Positions 1 to 6,567 of a stretch of DNA of 9,114 nucleotides are shown in pieces. Made by a program: the position numbers and the translations under genes. Every line of letters starts with the position of its first letter. Position 1 is the stretch's first letter. The DNA lies in contig JAFTCU010000270.1 of assembly GCA_017454585.1 (NCBI GenBank), forward strand, positions 1 through 9,114, given 5' to 3'. The notes under the pieces are model-generated. The model made no database searches, was not told the origin of the DNA, and saw only the letters and a program-made list of their open reading frames with translations. This DNA is from Thermoguttaceae bacterium. GTDB lineage: Bacteria > Planctomycetota > Planctomycetia > Pirellulales > Thermoguttaceae.

Positions 1-1287
1 GGTGGCCTGCGTCCAGTCCCGAACTCCCCGAAATTCACCGCGACCGCCTGCGCCCATCACGGCCAGACGTACGGCTCGCTGATCCTCGTGGACCCGCAGC
101 TGAAGGACGACGATTTCATGAGCTGCATCCGCCGCATCACGCCCGACCAGGGTTTCCCCGAAACGGAAATGGGGTACGGCGGCGACCAACCCGCCCAGTA
201 CGCCACGGCGCACCCGCTTTCCGAGCAGTTTTACATTTGCGTTTACGACCCGTTTGCCGTCTGGAATGACTTCCTGCAGAATAATTACGGGATTTACCTC
301 CTTGACGCGTTCGGCAATCGCACGCTCCTTTACCGCGACCCGGAAATTTCCTGCCGCGACGCGTTCCCGCTGAAGACCCGCGCGATGGACCCGGTCGTTC
401 CTCACCGGACGCTCGTCGGTTTGCCGCTCGCACCGGGGGAAACGTTCAAGCCCGTGAACCCACAAACGCTTCCGAAGACCGCAAACATTGGTCTGGTGAA
501 CGTTTACGACACAAAATTGCCTTTCCCGGAAGGAACAAAAATCGAGCGTTTGCGCATCGTGCAGGTCCTTCCGAAGCCGAACCCGATCGCCGACTCGCCG
601 CGAATTGGCTACGGCGACCAGAAAAACGCCCGGCGGATCCTCGGCACGGTCCCGGTCGAAGAGGACGGAAGCGCCTACTTCACGGTTCCGGTCAATATAC
701 CGCTTTACTTCCAGGCCCTTGACGCGAACGGCGTGGCGGTTCAGACCATGCGCTCCGACACGTACGTCCACGAGGGTGAGGAACTCATTTGCCAGGGGTG
801 CCACGAGGACCGCCACAGCGCGATCACGGCCCGCCCGAAAGTACCGACTGCGATGCGCCGTGCGCCGAGCGTCATCAAACCGGACCCGGAGGGGAGCAAT
901 CCGTTCAACTACGTGACGCTCCTTCAGCCGACCATCGACGCGAAATGTGTGAAATGCCACGCTGAATCGAACGATCCGAAGGCGATCGACCTGGGCCGCG
1001 GTCCGGAAAACGAGCACTTTTTCACGTCGTTCCGGAATTTGAAACCGTACTGCTTCTTCTACAATCACTACTTGTGGACGGACGCGCAGACCTACCCGGG
1101 CAAATTCGGCTCGAACGCCAGCCAACTTTACAAAATCCTGACGTCCGACCACCACGGACTGAAACTCACGCCGGAGGAGCTTTACCGCTTCACCCTCTGG
1201 ATGGACAATAACTGCGACTTTTACGGTTCCTACGATTACTGCGAGCTTCAGCGCCAGGGCAAAATCGTTCAGCCGGAACTGGAGTAA
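1..1287 (+). CDS. HzsA-related diheme cytochrome c, C-terminal part (5' end outside window)
   Basis: The frame is open from base 1 to the TAA at 1285-1287, giving 428 codons with the N-terminus missing; the in-frame GTG at 88 is internal. Two CxxCH heme c sites are visible: CQGCH at 790-804 and CVKCH at 946-960. Covalent heme attachment implies an exported protein, although the signal peptide would lie outside the window. The AHHG stretch near base 55, the following 'DPQLKDDD...RRITPD' region and the C-terminal 'SQLYKIL...LTPEELYRFTLWMDNN..FYGSY' pattern match, from memory, planctomycete proteins annotated as HzsA-related, i.e. similar to the alpha subunit of hydrazine synthase, usually with a beta-propeller-like N-terminal half. 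The likely role is periplasmic electron transfer or an oxidoreductase activity with unknown substrate. The family name does not imply anammox metabolism. It is followed by a 72-nt gap before the next gene. Confident as a multiheme-type cytochrome, moderately confident of the subfamily. Confidence 0.82.
   Translation, partial: GGLRPVPNSPKFTATACAHHGQTYGSLILVDPQLKDDDFMSCIRRITPDQGFPETEMGYGGDQPAQYATAHPLSEQFYICVYDPFAVWNDFLQNNYGIYLLDAFGNRTLLYRDPEISCRDAFPLKTRAMDPVVPHRTLVGLPLAPGETFKPVNPQTLPKTANIGLVNVYDTKLPFPEGTKIERLRIVQVLPKPNPIADSPRIGYGDQKNARRILGTVPVEEDGSAYFTVPVNIPLYFQALDANGVAVQTMRSDTYVHEGEELICQGCHEDRHSAITARPKVPTAMRRAPSVIKPDPEGSNPFNYVTLLQPTIDAKCVKCHAESNDPKAIDLGRGPENEHFFTSFRNLKPYCFFYNHYLWTDAQTYPGKFGSNASQLYKILTSDHHGLKLTPEELYRFTLWMDNNCDFYGSYDYCELQRQGKIVQPELE
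790..960 (+). other. Two CxxCH heme c attachment motifs
   Basis: CQGCH is encoded at 790-804 and CVKCH at 946-960, 47 residues apart from the end of one to the start of the other. The spacing indicates two separate c-type hemes in the C-terminal domain of the cytochrome gene. Further hemes could lie in the missing N-terminal part. His residues in the later 'SDHHG' segment (about 1144-1158) are possible distal ligands, which is inference only. Confidence 0.8.
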
Positions 1288-1359
1288 AACCAACTGCAAA
1301 CCACTTCGGCCTGACCATTCAAGTTAAATCAACGAAGTTTTAAACGAGAGAGAAATCCC
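1288..1359 (+). promoter_or_regulatory. Intergenic leader with weak ribosome-binding site for the acidic HEAT protein
   Basis: This 72-nt gap is more AT-rich than its flanks. A purine run GAGAGAGA at 1346-1353 lies 6 nt before the ATG at 1360 and is the only Shine-Dalgarno-like element. It supports ATG 1360 over the in-frame ATG at 1390, which has no purine-rich stretch before it. The AT-rich part around 1318-1345 could hold a promoter, but no convincing -35/-10 pair is visible. There is no clear terminator hairpin after the cytochrome gene, so read-through from upstream cannot be excluded. Confidence 0.35.
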
Positions 1360-4300
1360 ATGTTGACCCATAAATATTTCATTCGATCCATGAAAGACAT
1401 CCTCTTCTTTCTGACGCTCCTCCTGGGAGTCTTTCTCTTTCAGAACGCGCTGATGGTCCAGAACAGTCTGGTCCCGGAAGGAACACTCCCCAGTGTCACC
1501 GCTCAGGACGCTGCAGACGACGATGACGATGCCGCAGGGGATGACGATGACTTTGAGGATGAGGGGGATGATGACGCGGAAAACGTCGGCGATGATGACG
1601 ACGACGATGATCTCGGCGATGACGACGATGATGATATGGAAGATGAGAACCTCGGCGACGATGATGATGACGAAAGTGGTGACGACGAAAGTGGTGACGA
1701 TGATGATGAGGAAGCCAAACCAAAATCACGCCTGAAAGTCGGCGAAGAGGAAGACCCCGAAGCCATTCTGAATCAGTACAAAAACAAAGTACTTTACGAA
1801 ACAAAACGTTACCAGTACGGTGACGCGTCCATCCGCGAAATCCTTCTCAGGAATCCTACGACGGTTCTGGAATTGGTCGATGCTGCACACAATTTTGCGA
1901 ATTTGTCGCGGTTCGATCTGGCCAATCTTTTCTATAAAAAAGCACTTGATGCCGGGCCTTCTGCGAAGGACGTGACCAAGTTGGTGACGATTTACGGCCG
2001 TGCGTTTTTCGCGACCCTTTCGGAGAATCCGAATCTTGCCCCTCACGGAAACGCTTTCGGGAAATTTATCCTCGGTGAACTGGAAAAACGTTTTTCCACC
2101 GATCCGGATTTCATCAACGAGATGATAGATCAGCTTTCCAGCCCGGACGAGCAGGAACGAAAAGTCGCGCTGACGGAGCTTCTGACCTACCAATCTCTTT
2201 CCCTTCCGGCCCTTTTGGAGGTTTATACCAAACTGGACCCGAAAACTGACGCCAGGAAAGTTCAAACCCTCGAAACGGCTCTTCAGAATTTCGGAGATGC
2301 TCTGGTCAGCGGTCTTGGAGCCATGCTGGATTCCGGTGATCCCAAACGCTTGACGCCGATTTGCCGTTTCCTGAAAATTCTGGCGGGAAAGAAAAATCGC
2401 GATGCGCTCATGCTTCTGCTTTATTCGGCGGTCATCAACGGAAAAGACCACGAACTTTCACAGGAAGTTGTGCCTCACCTGGAACCGCTCTTTAAAAACC
2501 CCAAAATGATGAAGGCGCAAATCGCTACGATTCTGAAGAACCAAATCTCGGCGATCCAAAAAGAAAAGCAGGTACTGGAAACGATCGGAAACGATGATTC
2601 CGTCGTGGTCGTGTGGCGTTGGAACCCGGAAAGCAAAACGATTTTTCCGACAACGGCCAACCGTTTGGTCAAATACCGTCAGGACTCCTACCGTTTCGCC
2701 CGTGCTTTCTGGGATCTGTACCCTGATGATCCGGAATCCCGGAAACTTTTCTTCATGACCACCTCGGAATACACGGCAACTTTTATGGACGAGTTCCAGG
2801 AAACTTCCCTGAAAACGAACCAACTCGTTAAAACGCCGGAATTTCAGAAACTGATTGAAGAATTTTCCATCGAGGAAATGGAAACGTATCTGAGCGAATG
2901 TCTCGACTCACAGTTTTATGACGCGGCAATCCTGGCAGTCCTGGCTCTGGGGGAAAATGGGGATGAATCCATCCTCCAATCCAATGCGGAACGCAAAAAT
3001 CTGAAAGTCGATCCAACCCTTATGACGCAGAACTCCGATAGTTATTCACTCCTGGTGAAAGCCATACAGTCTCCGAACCGCCTGCTTCGTTTCGCGGCAC
3101 TCCAGACCATCATGAAGTTGAACCCGCAAAAACCGTATCCCGGTTCGTCACGCGTCATAGAAACCATGGCCTGGTTCCTGAATACAACGGGGCGCAGCGA
3201 GGTGCTGGTCGGTGCCAAAAACTCGGCAGAAGCGACGTTTATCGGGGGCCGCTTCTTCAAATTCGGTTTCAATTTTGATACCGGAACGAACATTAAAGAA
3301 ATCGTTGGGAAAGCGCTCGAAAGCAGTGACTACACGGCAATCCTGATGAATGTTGAGCTTCTGGCGAACGAGGCGGATCTGCTGCTCCAGCAGCTCAAAC
3401 TCGACCCGCGCACGGCGGACATTCCACTGGTTCTGCTTGCCTCGCCAGACGATTTTAAAACGGCTGAACTGATGTCCCACCGCATCCCCAAATGTATCTG
3501 GTTCCCGATTCCTGCCCGGGATGAAGACATTCAACTCCTGATTACGGCCATTAATCAAATCAAAACTTCGGTCAAACTCACTCCTGAACAACGCGTTGTT
3601 CAAACCCGGGCTACTCTGGTTTGGGCGAGTGAGATCATGCGTACCCACCAGGGCGGTTGGGCGGAACGTCTGCCGATCCGCGCTTCGGAAACACCAAATT
3701 CTTCCATTTTGGACGAATCTCAGGAAGGTTCTGAAGAACCCAAGGCGGAAACTGCGGATCCCTCGAAAGACCCACAACAGGAAGAGATCCAATCTCTCCT
3801 GGATGAAGCCAAAAAAAGAGAACCGGTGAATCTTTTGACCGAGATTAAAACCGACAATCGCCCGGGACTTTCAATCGACTGGGGCAAACCGGCTGCGTTG
3901 TATGACGTGACACCGCTCGTTTCGCCGGTTTTGAAACTTTACTTTAACCCGGAATTCCTGAAAGAATCACTGGAAGTTCTCCGCTGGATCGGCTCGCCGC
4001 GTGCGCAGCAGTCTCTCGCATTCATCGGGACCTCCGGCACTTTCAGTTACTCCGCGAGTAAACGGGCGGCACGAATCCTGCGCGAAAACACTTTGCGCTA
4101 CGGGGTACTCCTGAAAACCCAGGCAATCAGCGATTTGTACGACCTCTACAATAACACGCCGGAAAAGAACGTAAAACTTCTGGAAGTCCGCGGTATGGTC
4201 CTCGACGCGCTGGAAGCCCCGCTGAATTCCAAATCCCAGCCTGATGCCACGCTGGACGAAGAAATCCCGGAGGAAGATGAAACCGCAGAGGAAACTGAAG

Positions 4301-4653
4301 ACCAAACAGAGACCGAATCGGATGATGAATCCGACGAAGATGAAGAGGATATGGACGAAGAGGAAGATGAAGAAAAAACTTCCTCCGACGATGAAGAGGA
4401 TATGGATGGTGATGAGGAAGACTACGATGATGAGGAACTGGAAACCGTCGATGAGGATGGTGACGATGATGATGTCGATGACGACGAACTTGAGGAGGAT
4501 GGTTTAAATACCGACGATCAAAAAGCGGATGAACAGAAACCTGACGAGCAAAAGCCCAACACGAAACCCGACGGGAAATCGGTGGAACTCAGCGACGATG
4601 AAATCCAGGACCTGGAAGACGCGCTTGATCAGGAAATCGAACCGCTTGATTAG
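1360..4653 (+). CDS. Large exported HEAT-repeat protein with Asp/Glu-rich ends and a degenerate receiver-like domain
   Basis: The protein has 1097 residues. Residues 1-13 are basic, and a hydrophobic segment spans about 14-27. This is either a signal peptide, with possible signal peptidase I cleavage after V46-T47-A48, or an N-terminal anchor. An extremely acidic tract covers about 50-118. Residues about 130-610 are mostly amphipathic helices of TPR/HEAT style, for example the 'LANLFYKKAL' and 'RKVALTELLTY' segments. Residues about 614-735 read like a response-regulator receiver fold that has lost its phosphorylation residues. A charged linker (about 780-815) follows, then a second HEAT-like block (about 848-950) with 'SLEVLRWIG' and 'RYGVLLKTQAISDLYDLYNN'. 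The latter resembles conserved planctomycete HEAT proteins from memory. The tail from 966 to the end is again rich in Asp and Glu. No enzymatic motif is visible; a periplasmic scaffold or cation-binding role is inference. GC content is visibly lower than in the next gene. Function unknown. Confidence 0.85.
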   Translation: MLTHKYFIRSMKDILFFLTLLLGVFLFQNALMVQNSLVPEGTLPSVTAQDAADDDDDAAGDDDDFEDEGDDDAENVGDDDDDDDLGDDDDDDMEDENLGDDDDDESGDDESGDDDDEEAKPKSRLKVGEEEDPEAILNQYKNKVLYETKRYQYGDASIREILLRNPTTVLELVDAAHNFANLSRFDLANLFYKKALDAGPSAKDVTKLVTIYGRAFFATLSENPNLAPHGNAFGKFILGELEKRFSTDPDFINEMIDQLSSPDEQERKVALTELLTYQSLSLPALLEVYTKLDPKTDARKVQTLETALQNFGDALVSGLGAMLDSGDPKRLTPICRFLKILAGKKNRDALMLLLYSAVINGKDHELSQEVVPHLEPLFKNPKMMKAQIATILKNQISAIQKEKQVLETIGNDDSVVVVWRWNPESKTIFPTTANRLVKYRQDSYRFARAFWDLYPDDPESRKLFFMTTSEYTATFMDEFQETSLKTNQLVKTPEFQKLIEEFSIEEMETYLSECLDSQFYDAAILAVLALGENGDESILQSNAERKNLKVDPTLMTQNSDSYSLLVKAIQSPNRLLRFAALQTIMKLNPQKPYPGSSRVIETMAWFLNTTGRSEVLVGAKNSAEATFIGGRFFKFGFNFDTGTNIKEIVGKALESSDYTAILMNVELLANEADLLLQQLKLDPRTADIPLVLLASPDDFKTAELMSHRIPKCIWFPIPARDEDIQLLITAINQIKTSVKLTPEQRVVQTRATLVWASEIMRTHQGGWAERLPIRASETPNSSILDESQEGSEEPKAETADPSKDPQQEEIQSLLDEAKKREPVNLLTEIKTDNRPGLSIDWGKPAALYDVTPLVSPVLKLYFNPEFLKESLEVLRWIGSPRAQQSLAFIGTSGTFSYSASKRAARILRENTLRYGVLLKTQAISDLYDLYNNTPEKNVKLLEVRGMVLDALEAPLNSKSQPDATLDEEIPEEDETAEETEDQTETESDDESDEDEEDMDEEEDEEKTSSDDEEDMDGDEEDYDDEELETVDEDGDDDDVDDDELEEDGLNTDDQKADEQKPDEQKPNTKPDGKSVELSDDEIQDLEDALDQEIEPLD
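1507..1713 (+). repeat. Aspartate-rich low-complexity tract, GAY-codon repeats
   Basis: This stretch encodes residues about 50-118 of the exported HEAT protein. About 70% are Asp or Glu, mostly runs of 3-7 Asp separated by Gly, LeuGly or SerGly. At DNA level it is a run of GAT/GAC codons mixed together, with an exact 15-nt tandem duplication (GACGAAAGTGGTGAC) at 1669-1683 and 1684-1698. The mixed use of GAT and GAC suggests the tract has been kept at protein level and is not a fresh triplet expansion, except for the duplicated 15-mer. The reverse strand reads as poly-Ser or poly-His frames, which are artefacts. Confidence 0.85.
3199..3570 (+). other. Receiver-like (pseudo-REC) domain within the HEAT protein
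   Basis: Residues about 614-735 follow the order of a response-regulator receiver. A first strand 'EVLVGAKN' (614-621) lacks the acidic pair. The 'TAILMNVEL' strand has Asn664 where the phospho-Asp should be. A helix then leads into 'KLDPRTADIPLVLLAS', ending in Ser695 at the switch Thr/Ser position. Finally 'CIWFPIPARDEDIQLL' has Ile717-Pro718 where Lys-Pro is usual. The 'DPRTADIP' stretch is the strongest resemblance. Loss of the acidic residues, Asp and Lys implies it cannot be phosphorylated in the normal way. The assignment comes from pattern matching by eye; a structure-based comparison would settle it. Confidence 0.6.
4255..4650 (+). repeat. Asp/Glu-rich C-terminal tail of the HEAT protein
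   Basis: Residues 966-1097 form a second acidic low-complexity region. Unlike the N-terminal tract it mixes Glu and Asp from the start ('EEIPEEDETAEETED') and becomes Asp-richer around 4390-4500. It includes a short repeat 'ADEQKPDEQKP' near 4525-4557 and ends in a helix-like 'DDEIQDLEDALDQEIEPLD' stretch. It is probably disordered. Cation or basic-protein binding is possible but not shown. Confidence 0.8.
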
Positions 4654-4657
4654 GAGG
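4652..4657 (+). promoter_or_regulatory. Shine-Dalgarno AGGAGG overlapping the upstream stop codon
   Basis: AGGAGG begins inside the TAG stop of the HEAT gene (4651-4653) and lies 5 nt before the GTG at 4663. It is the strongest ribosome-binding site in the window and decides the GTG start of the decarboxylase. The arrangement suggests that ribosomes finishing the upstream gene assist initiation downstream. Confidence 0.85.
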
Positions 4658-4662
4658 CCGCC

Positions 4663-6528
4663 GTGGGGTACTGCAGTCTGCGCCAGTGCGTTGAGGACCT
4701 CCGCCGGACCGGGCGTCTGGTGGAGATCGACGCGCCGATCGACCCGAACCTCGAAATGGCGGCGATCCAGCGCCGGGTTTTCGCCGCCGGCGGCCCCGCG
4801 CTTTGGTTTACCAACGTAAAAGGCTCGCGCTTTTCCATGGTTTCCAACCTCTTTGGAACCCGGGAACGACTGCATTTCATCTTCCGTGACGCTCTGGAAA
4901 TTCTGCCGCGGGTCCTGCGGCTTGGTGTGGACCCTTCCGATTTTATGCGTCGGACCGGCCTTTACCTGAACTGGAAAACGCCCTGGTCCGGCTGGTGCTC
5001 CCGTCCCAAAAAAGTCCGGACCGGACCGGTCTTTCAATCGACCTGCGCACTCTCAGAACTTCCGCGCCTGAAATCCTGGCCGAACGACGGCGGGGCGTAC
5101 GTGACGCTTCCTCAGGTTTACACGGAGGACCCCGACGCGCCGGGACTTCTGCGCTCCAACCTCGGCATGTACCGCGTCCAGCTCAACGGAAACGACTACG
5201 GCCCCGACGAAGTGGGGATTCACTACCAAATCCACCGCGGGATCGGGATCCACCACGCCCGGGCGATCGCTCATGGCGAGAAACTCCGCGTGAATGTTTT
5301 CGTGGGCGGCCCCCCTGCGCTGGCGGTCGCCGCCGTAATGCCGCTCCCGGAAGGAATGAGTGAACTGCTTTTTGCCGGAATTCTGAACCAGCGCCGGGTC
5401 CGCATGGCCGCGCCCGCAGGCATCGATTTGCCGGTCTCGGCCGAGGCGGATTTTGCGATTTGCGGCACGATCGAGCCGGAAACCGTCAAAAAGGAAGGTC
5501 CTTTCGGCGACCATCTCGGCTACTACAGTCTGGCGCACGATTTCCCGGTTTTGAAGGTCGAGCGGGTTTTCTGCCGCCGCGATGCGATCTGGCCGTTCAC
5601 GGTCGTTGGGCGGCCGCCTCAGGAAGATTCGATGATCGGCGAGTTCATCCACGAGCTGACGCACGACCTGATGCCGCAGACGATCCCGGGCGTGAAGGAA
5701 GTCCACGCGGTCGATGACTGCGGCGTTCACCCCCTTCTTTTGGCCATCGGCTCGGAGCGTTACGTTCCGTACGAAAACCCACGCCGGCCGCTGGAGCTTT
5801 TGACCCTTGGAAACGCCATTTTGGGGACCGGCCAGCTTTCGCTGGCGAAGTACGTGCTACTGGCGGCAGGCGAAGACGATCCCACGCTCACGGTCCGGGA
5901 CGTTCCACGTTTCCTGCGTCACGTTCTGGAACGAGCGGACTGGCGCTCCGACCTCCATTTCCAGACCGGAACCTCGACCGACACGCTGGACTATTCCGGC
6001 GGGGCCCTGAATCACGGCTCCAAAATCATCATCGCGGCCGCCGGTCCCAGACGGCGCGAGCTTCCCGCCCGGCTCGAAGACGCGGAAGCGCTCCGCCTCC
6101 CGGAAAACCTTGGCGTTCGGAATCCTGCCGTTCCTCTTCCCGGCGTGCTGGTTTTGGAGGCTCAGCCCTGGAGCGACGATGGAACGCAGCACGACGCAGG
6201 CCGGCTGGCCGAGGAATTCTGCGCGGCTTTCACGCCTCACGACGCGTTGAACGCCTTCCCGCTGATCGTTCTGGTGGACTCGACCGCCCACGCGGCGGCT
6301 TCCATCCGGGATTTCCTCTGGACCACGTTCACGAAAAGCGACCCGGCCCGCGATTTGTTCGGCATTGGCCCGACCTGCGTGAACCGCCACGTCGGTTTTG
6401 AAGGCTCCATCGTGATCGACGCGCGGAAAAAATCGTTCCACGCTCCGGAACTGGAAGAGGACCCGGAAGTTACGCGCCGCGTTGAGGCGCTCGCCGCGCC
6501 CGGCGGTCCGCTGCACGGTCTTTTTTAG
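4663..6528 (+). CDS. UbiD-family prenyl-FMN-dependent decarboxylase, probably menaquinone biosynthesis type
   Basis: The protein has 621 residues from a GTG start chosen by the AGGAGG 5 nt upstream. UbiD-family enzymes use prenylated FMN made by UbiX to decarboxylate aromatic or alpha,beta-unsaturated acids. The family signatures are present. 'NLGMYRVQ' holds Asn166 and Arg171, five residues apart like the metal-binding Asn and cofactor-binding Arg of the fungal homologue Fdc1. His191 and Glu234 (in 'PEGMSE') fit the other metal ligands. 'EGPFGDHLGYYS' holds Glu278 and Asp283, with the same spacing as the catalytic acidic pair. Length matches the longer UbiD proteins annotated as menaquinone biosynthesis decarboxylases. 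Since planctomycetes are thought to use the futalosine route, a late decarboxylation of the naphthoate ring is the likeliest role. No ubiX or mqn gene is visible here, so the substrate is inferred. It lies 9 nt after the HEAT gene, probably in the same operon. Confidence 0.88.
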   Translation: MGYCSLRQCVEDLRRTGRLVEIDAPIDPNLEMAAIQRRVFAAGGPALWFTNVKGSRFSMVSNLFGTRERLHFIFRDALEILPRVLRLGVDPSDFMRRTGLYLNWKTPWSGWCSRPKKVRTGPVFQSTCALSELPRLKSWPNDGGAYVTLPQVYTEDPDAPGLLRSNLGMYRVQLNGNDYGPDEVGIHYQIHRGIGIHHARAIAHGEKLRVNVFVGGPPALAVAAVMPLPEGMSELLFAGILNQRRVRMAAPAGIDLPVSAEADFAICGTIEPETVKKEGPFGDHLGYYSLAHDFPVLKVERVFCRRDAIWPFTVVGRPPQEDSMIGEFIHELTHDLMPQTIPGVKEVHAVDDCGVHPLLLAIGSERYVPYENPRRPLELLTLGNAILGTGQLSLAKYVLLAAGEDDPTLTVRDVPRFLRHVLERADWRSDLHFQTGTSTDTLDYSGGALNHGSKIIIAAAGPRRRELPARLEDAEALRLPENLGVRNPAVPLPGVLVLEAQPWSDDGTQHDAGRLAEEFCAAFTPHDALNAFPLIVLVDSTAHAAASIRDFLWTTFTKSDPARDLFGIGPTCVNRHVGFEGSIVIDARKKSFHAPELEEDPEVTRRVEALAAPGGPLHGLF

Positions 6529-6567
6529 AAAGCGAAATATCCAAATCCAAACCGTTTTTAAGTTATT

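Noticed and set aside
88..90. GTG as the start of the cytochrome gene
   Set aside because: The frame is open to base 1 and the upstream codons encode family-like sequence (AHHG...YGSL), so the start is outside the window.
1..1287. Anammox hydrazine synthase
   Set aside because: Only family-level resemblance is seen. The other synthase subunits are absent from the window and the neighbours do not fit, so only the related-protein label is used.
1318..1345. Promoter before the HEAT-protein gene
   Set aside because: The stretch is AT-rich, but no -35/-10 pair with plausible spacing could be defended.
1496..1804. Antisense frames rich in Ser or His/Arg opposite the acidic tract
   Set aside because: These are direct reverse-strand readings of GAT/GAC repeats and carry no independent gene signals.
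4390..4500. EF-hand or thrombospondin type 3-like calcium motifs in the acidic tail ('DMDGDEED', 'DEDGDDDD')
   Set aside because: The spacing of Asp, Gly and the closing Glu does not follow the loop patterns; simple acidic low complexity explains the matches.
6492..6526. Possible intrinsic terminator at the end of the decarboxylase gene (CGCCG-CGCC-CGGCG, later T6)
   Set aside because: The stem is only 5 bp and lies 15 nt from the T-run, which overlaps the stop codon; this is not typical terminator geometry.
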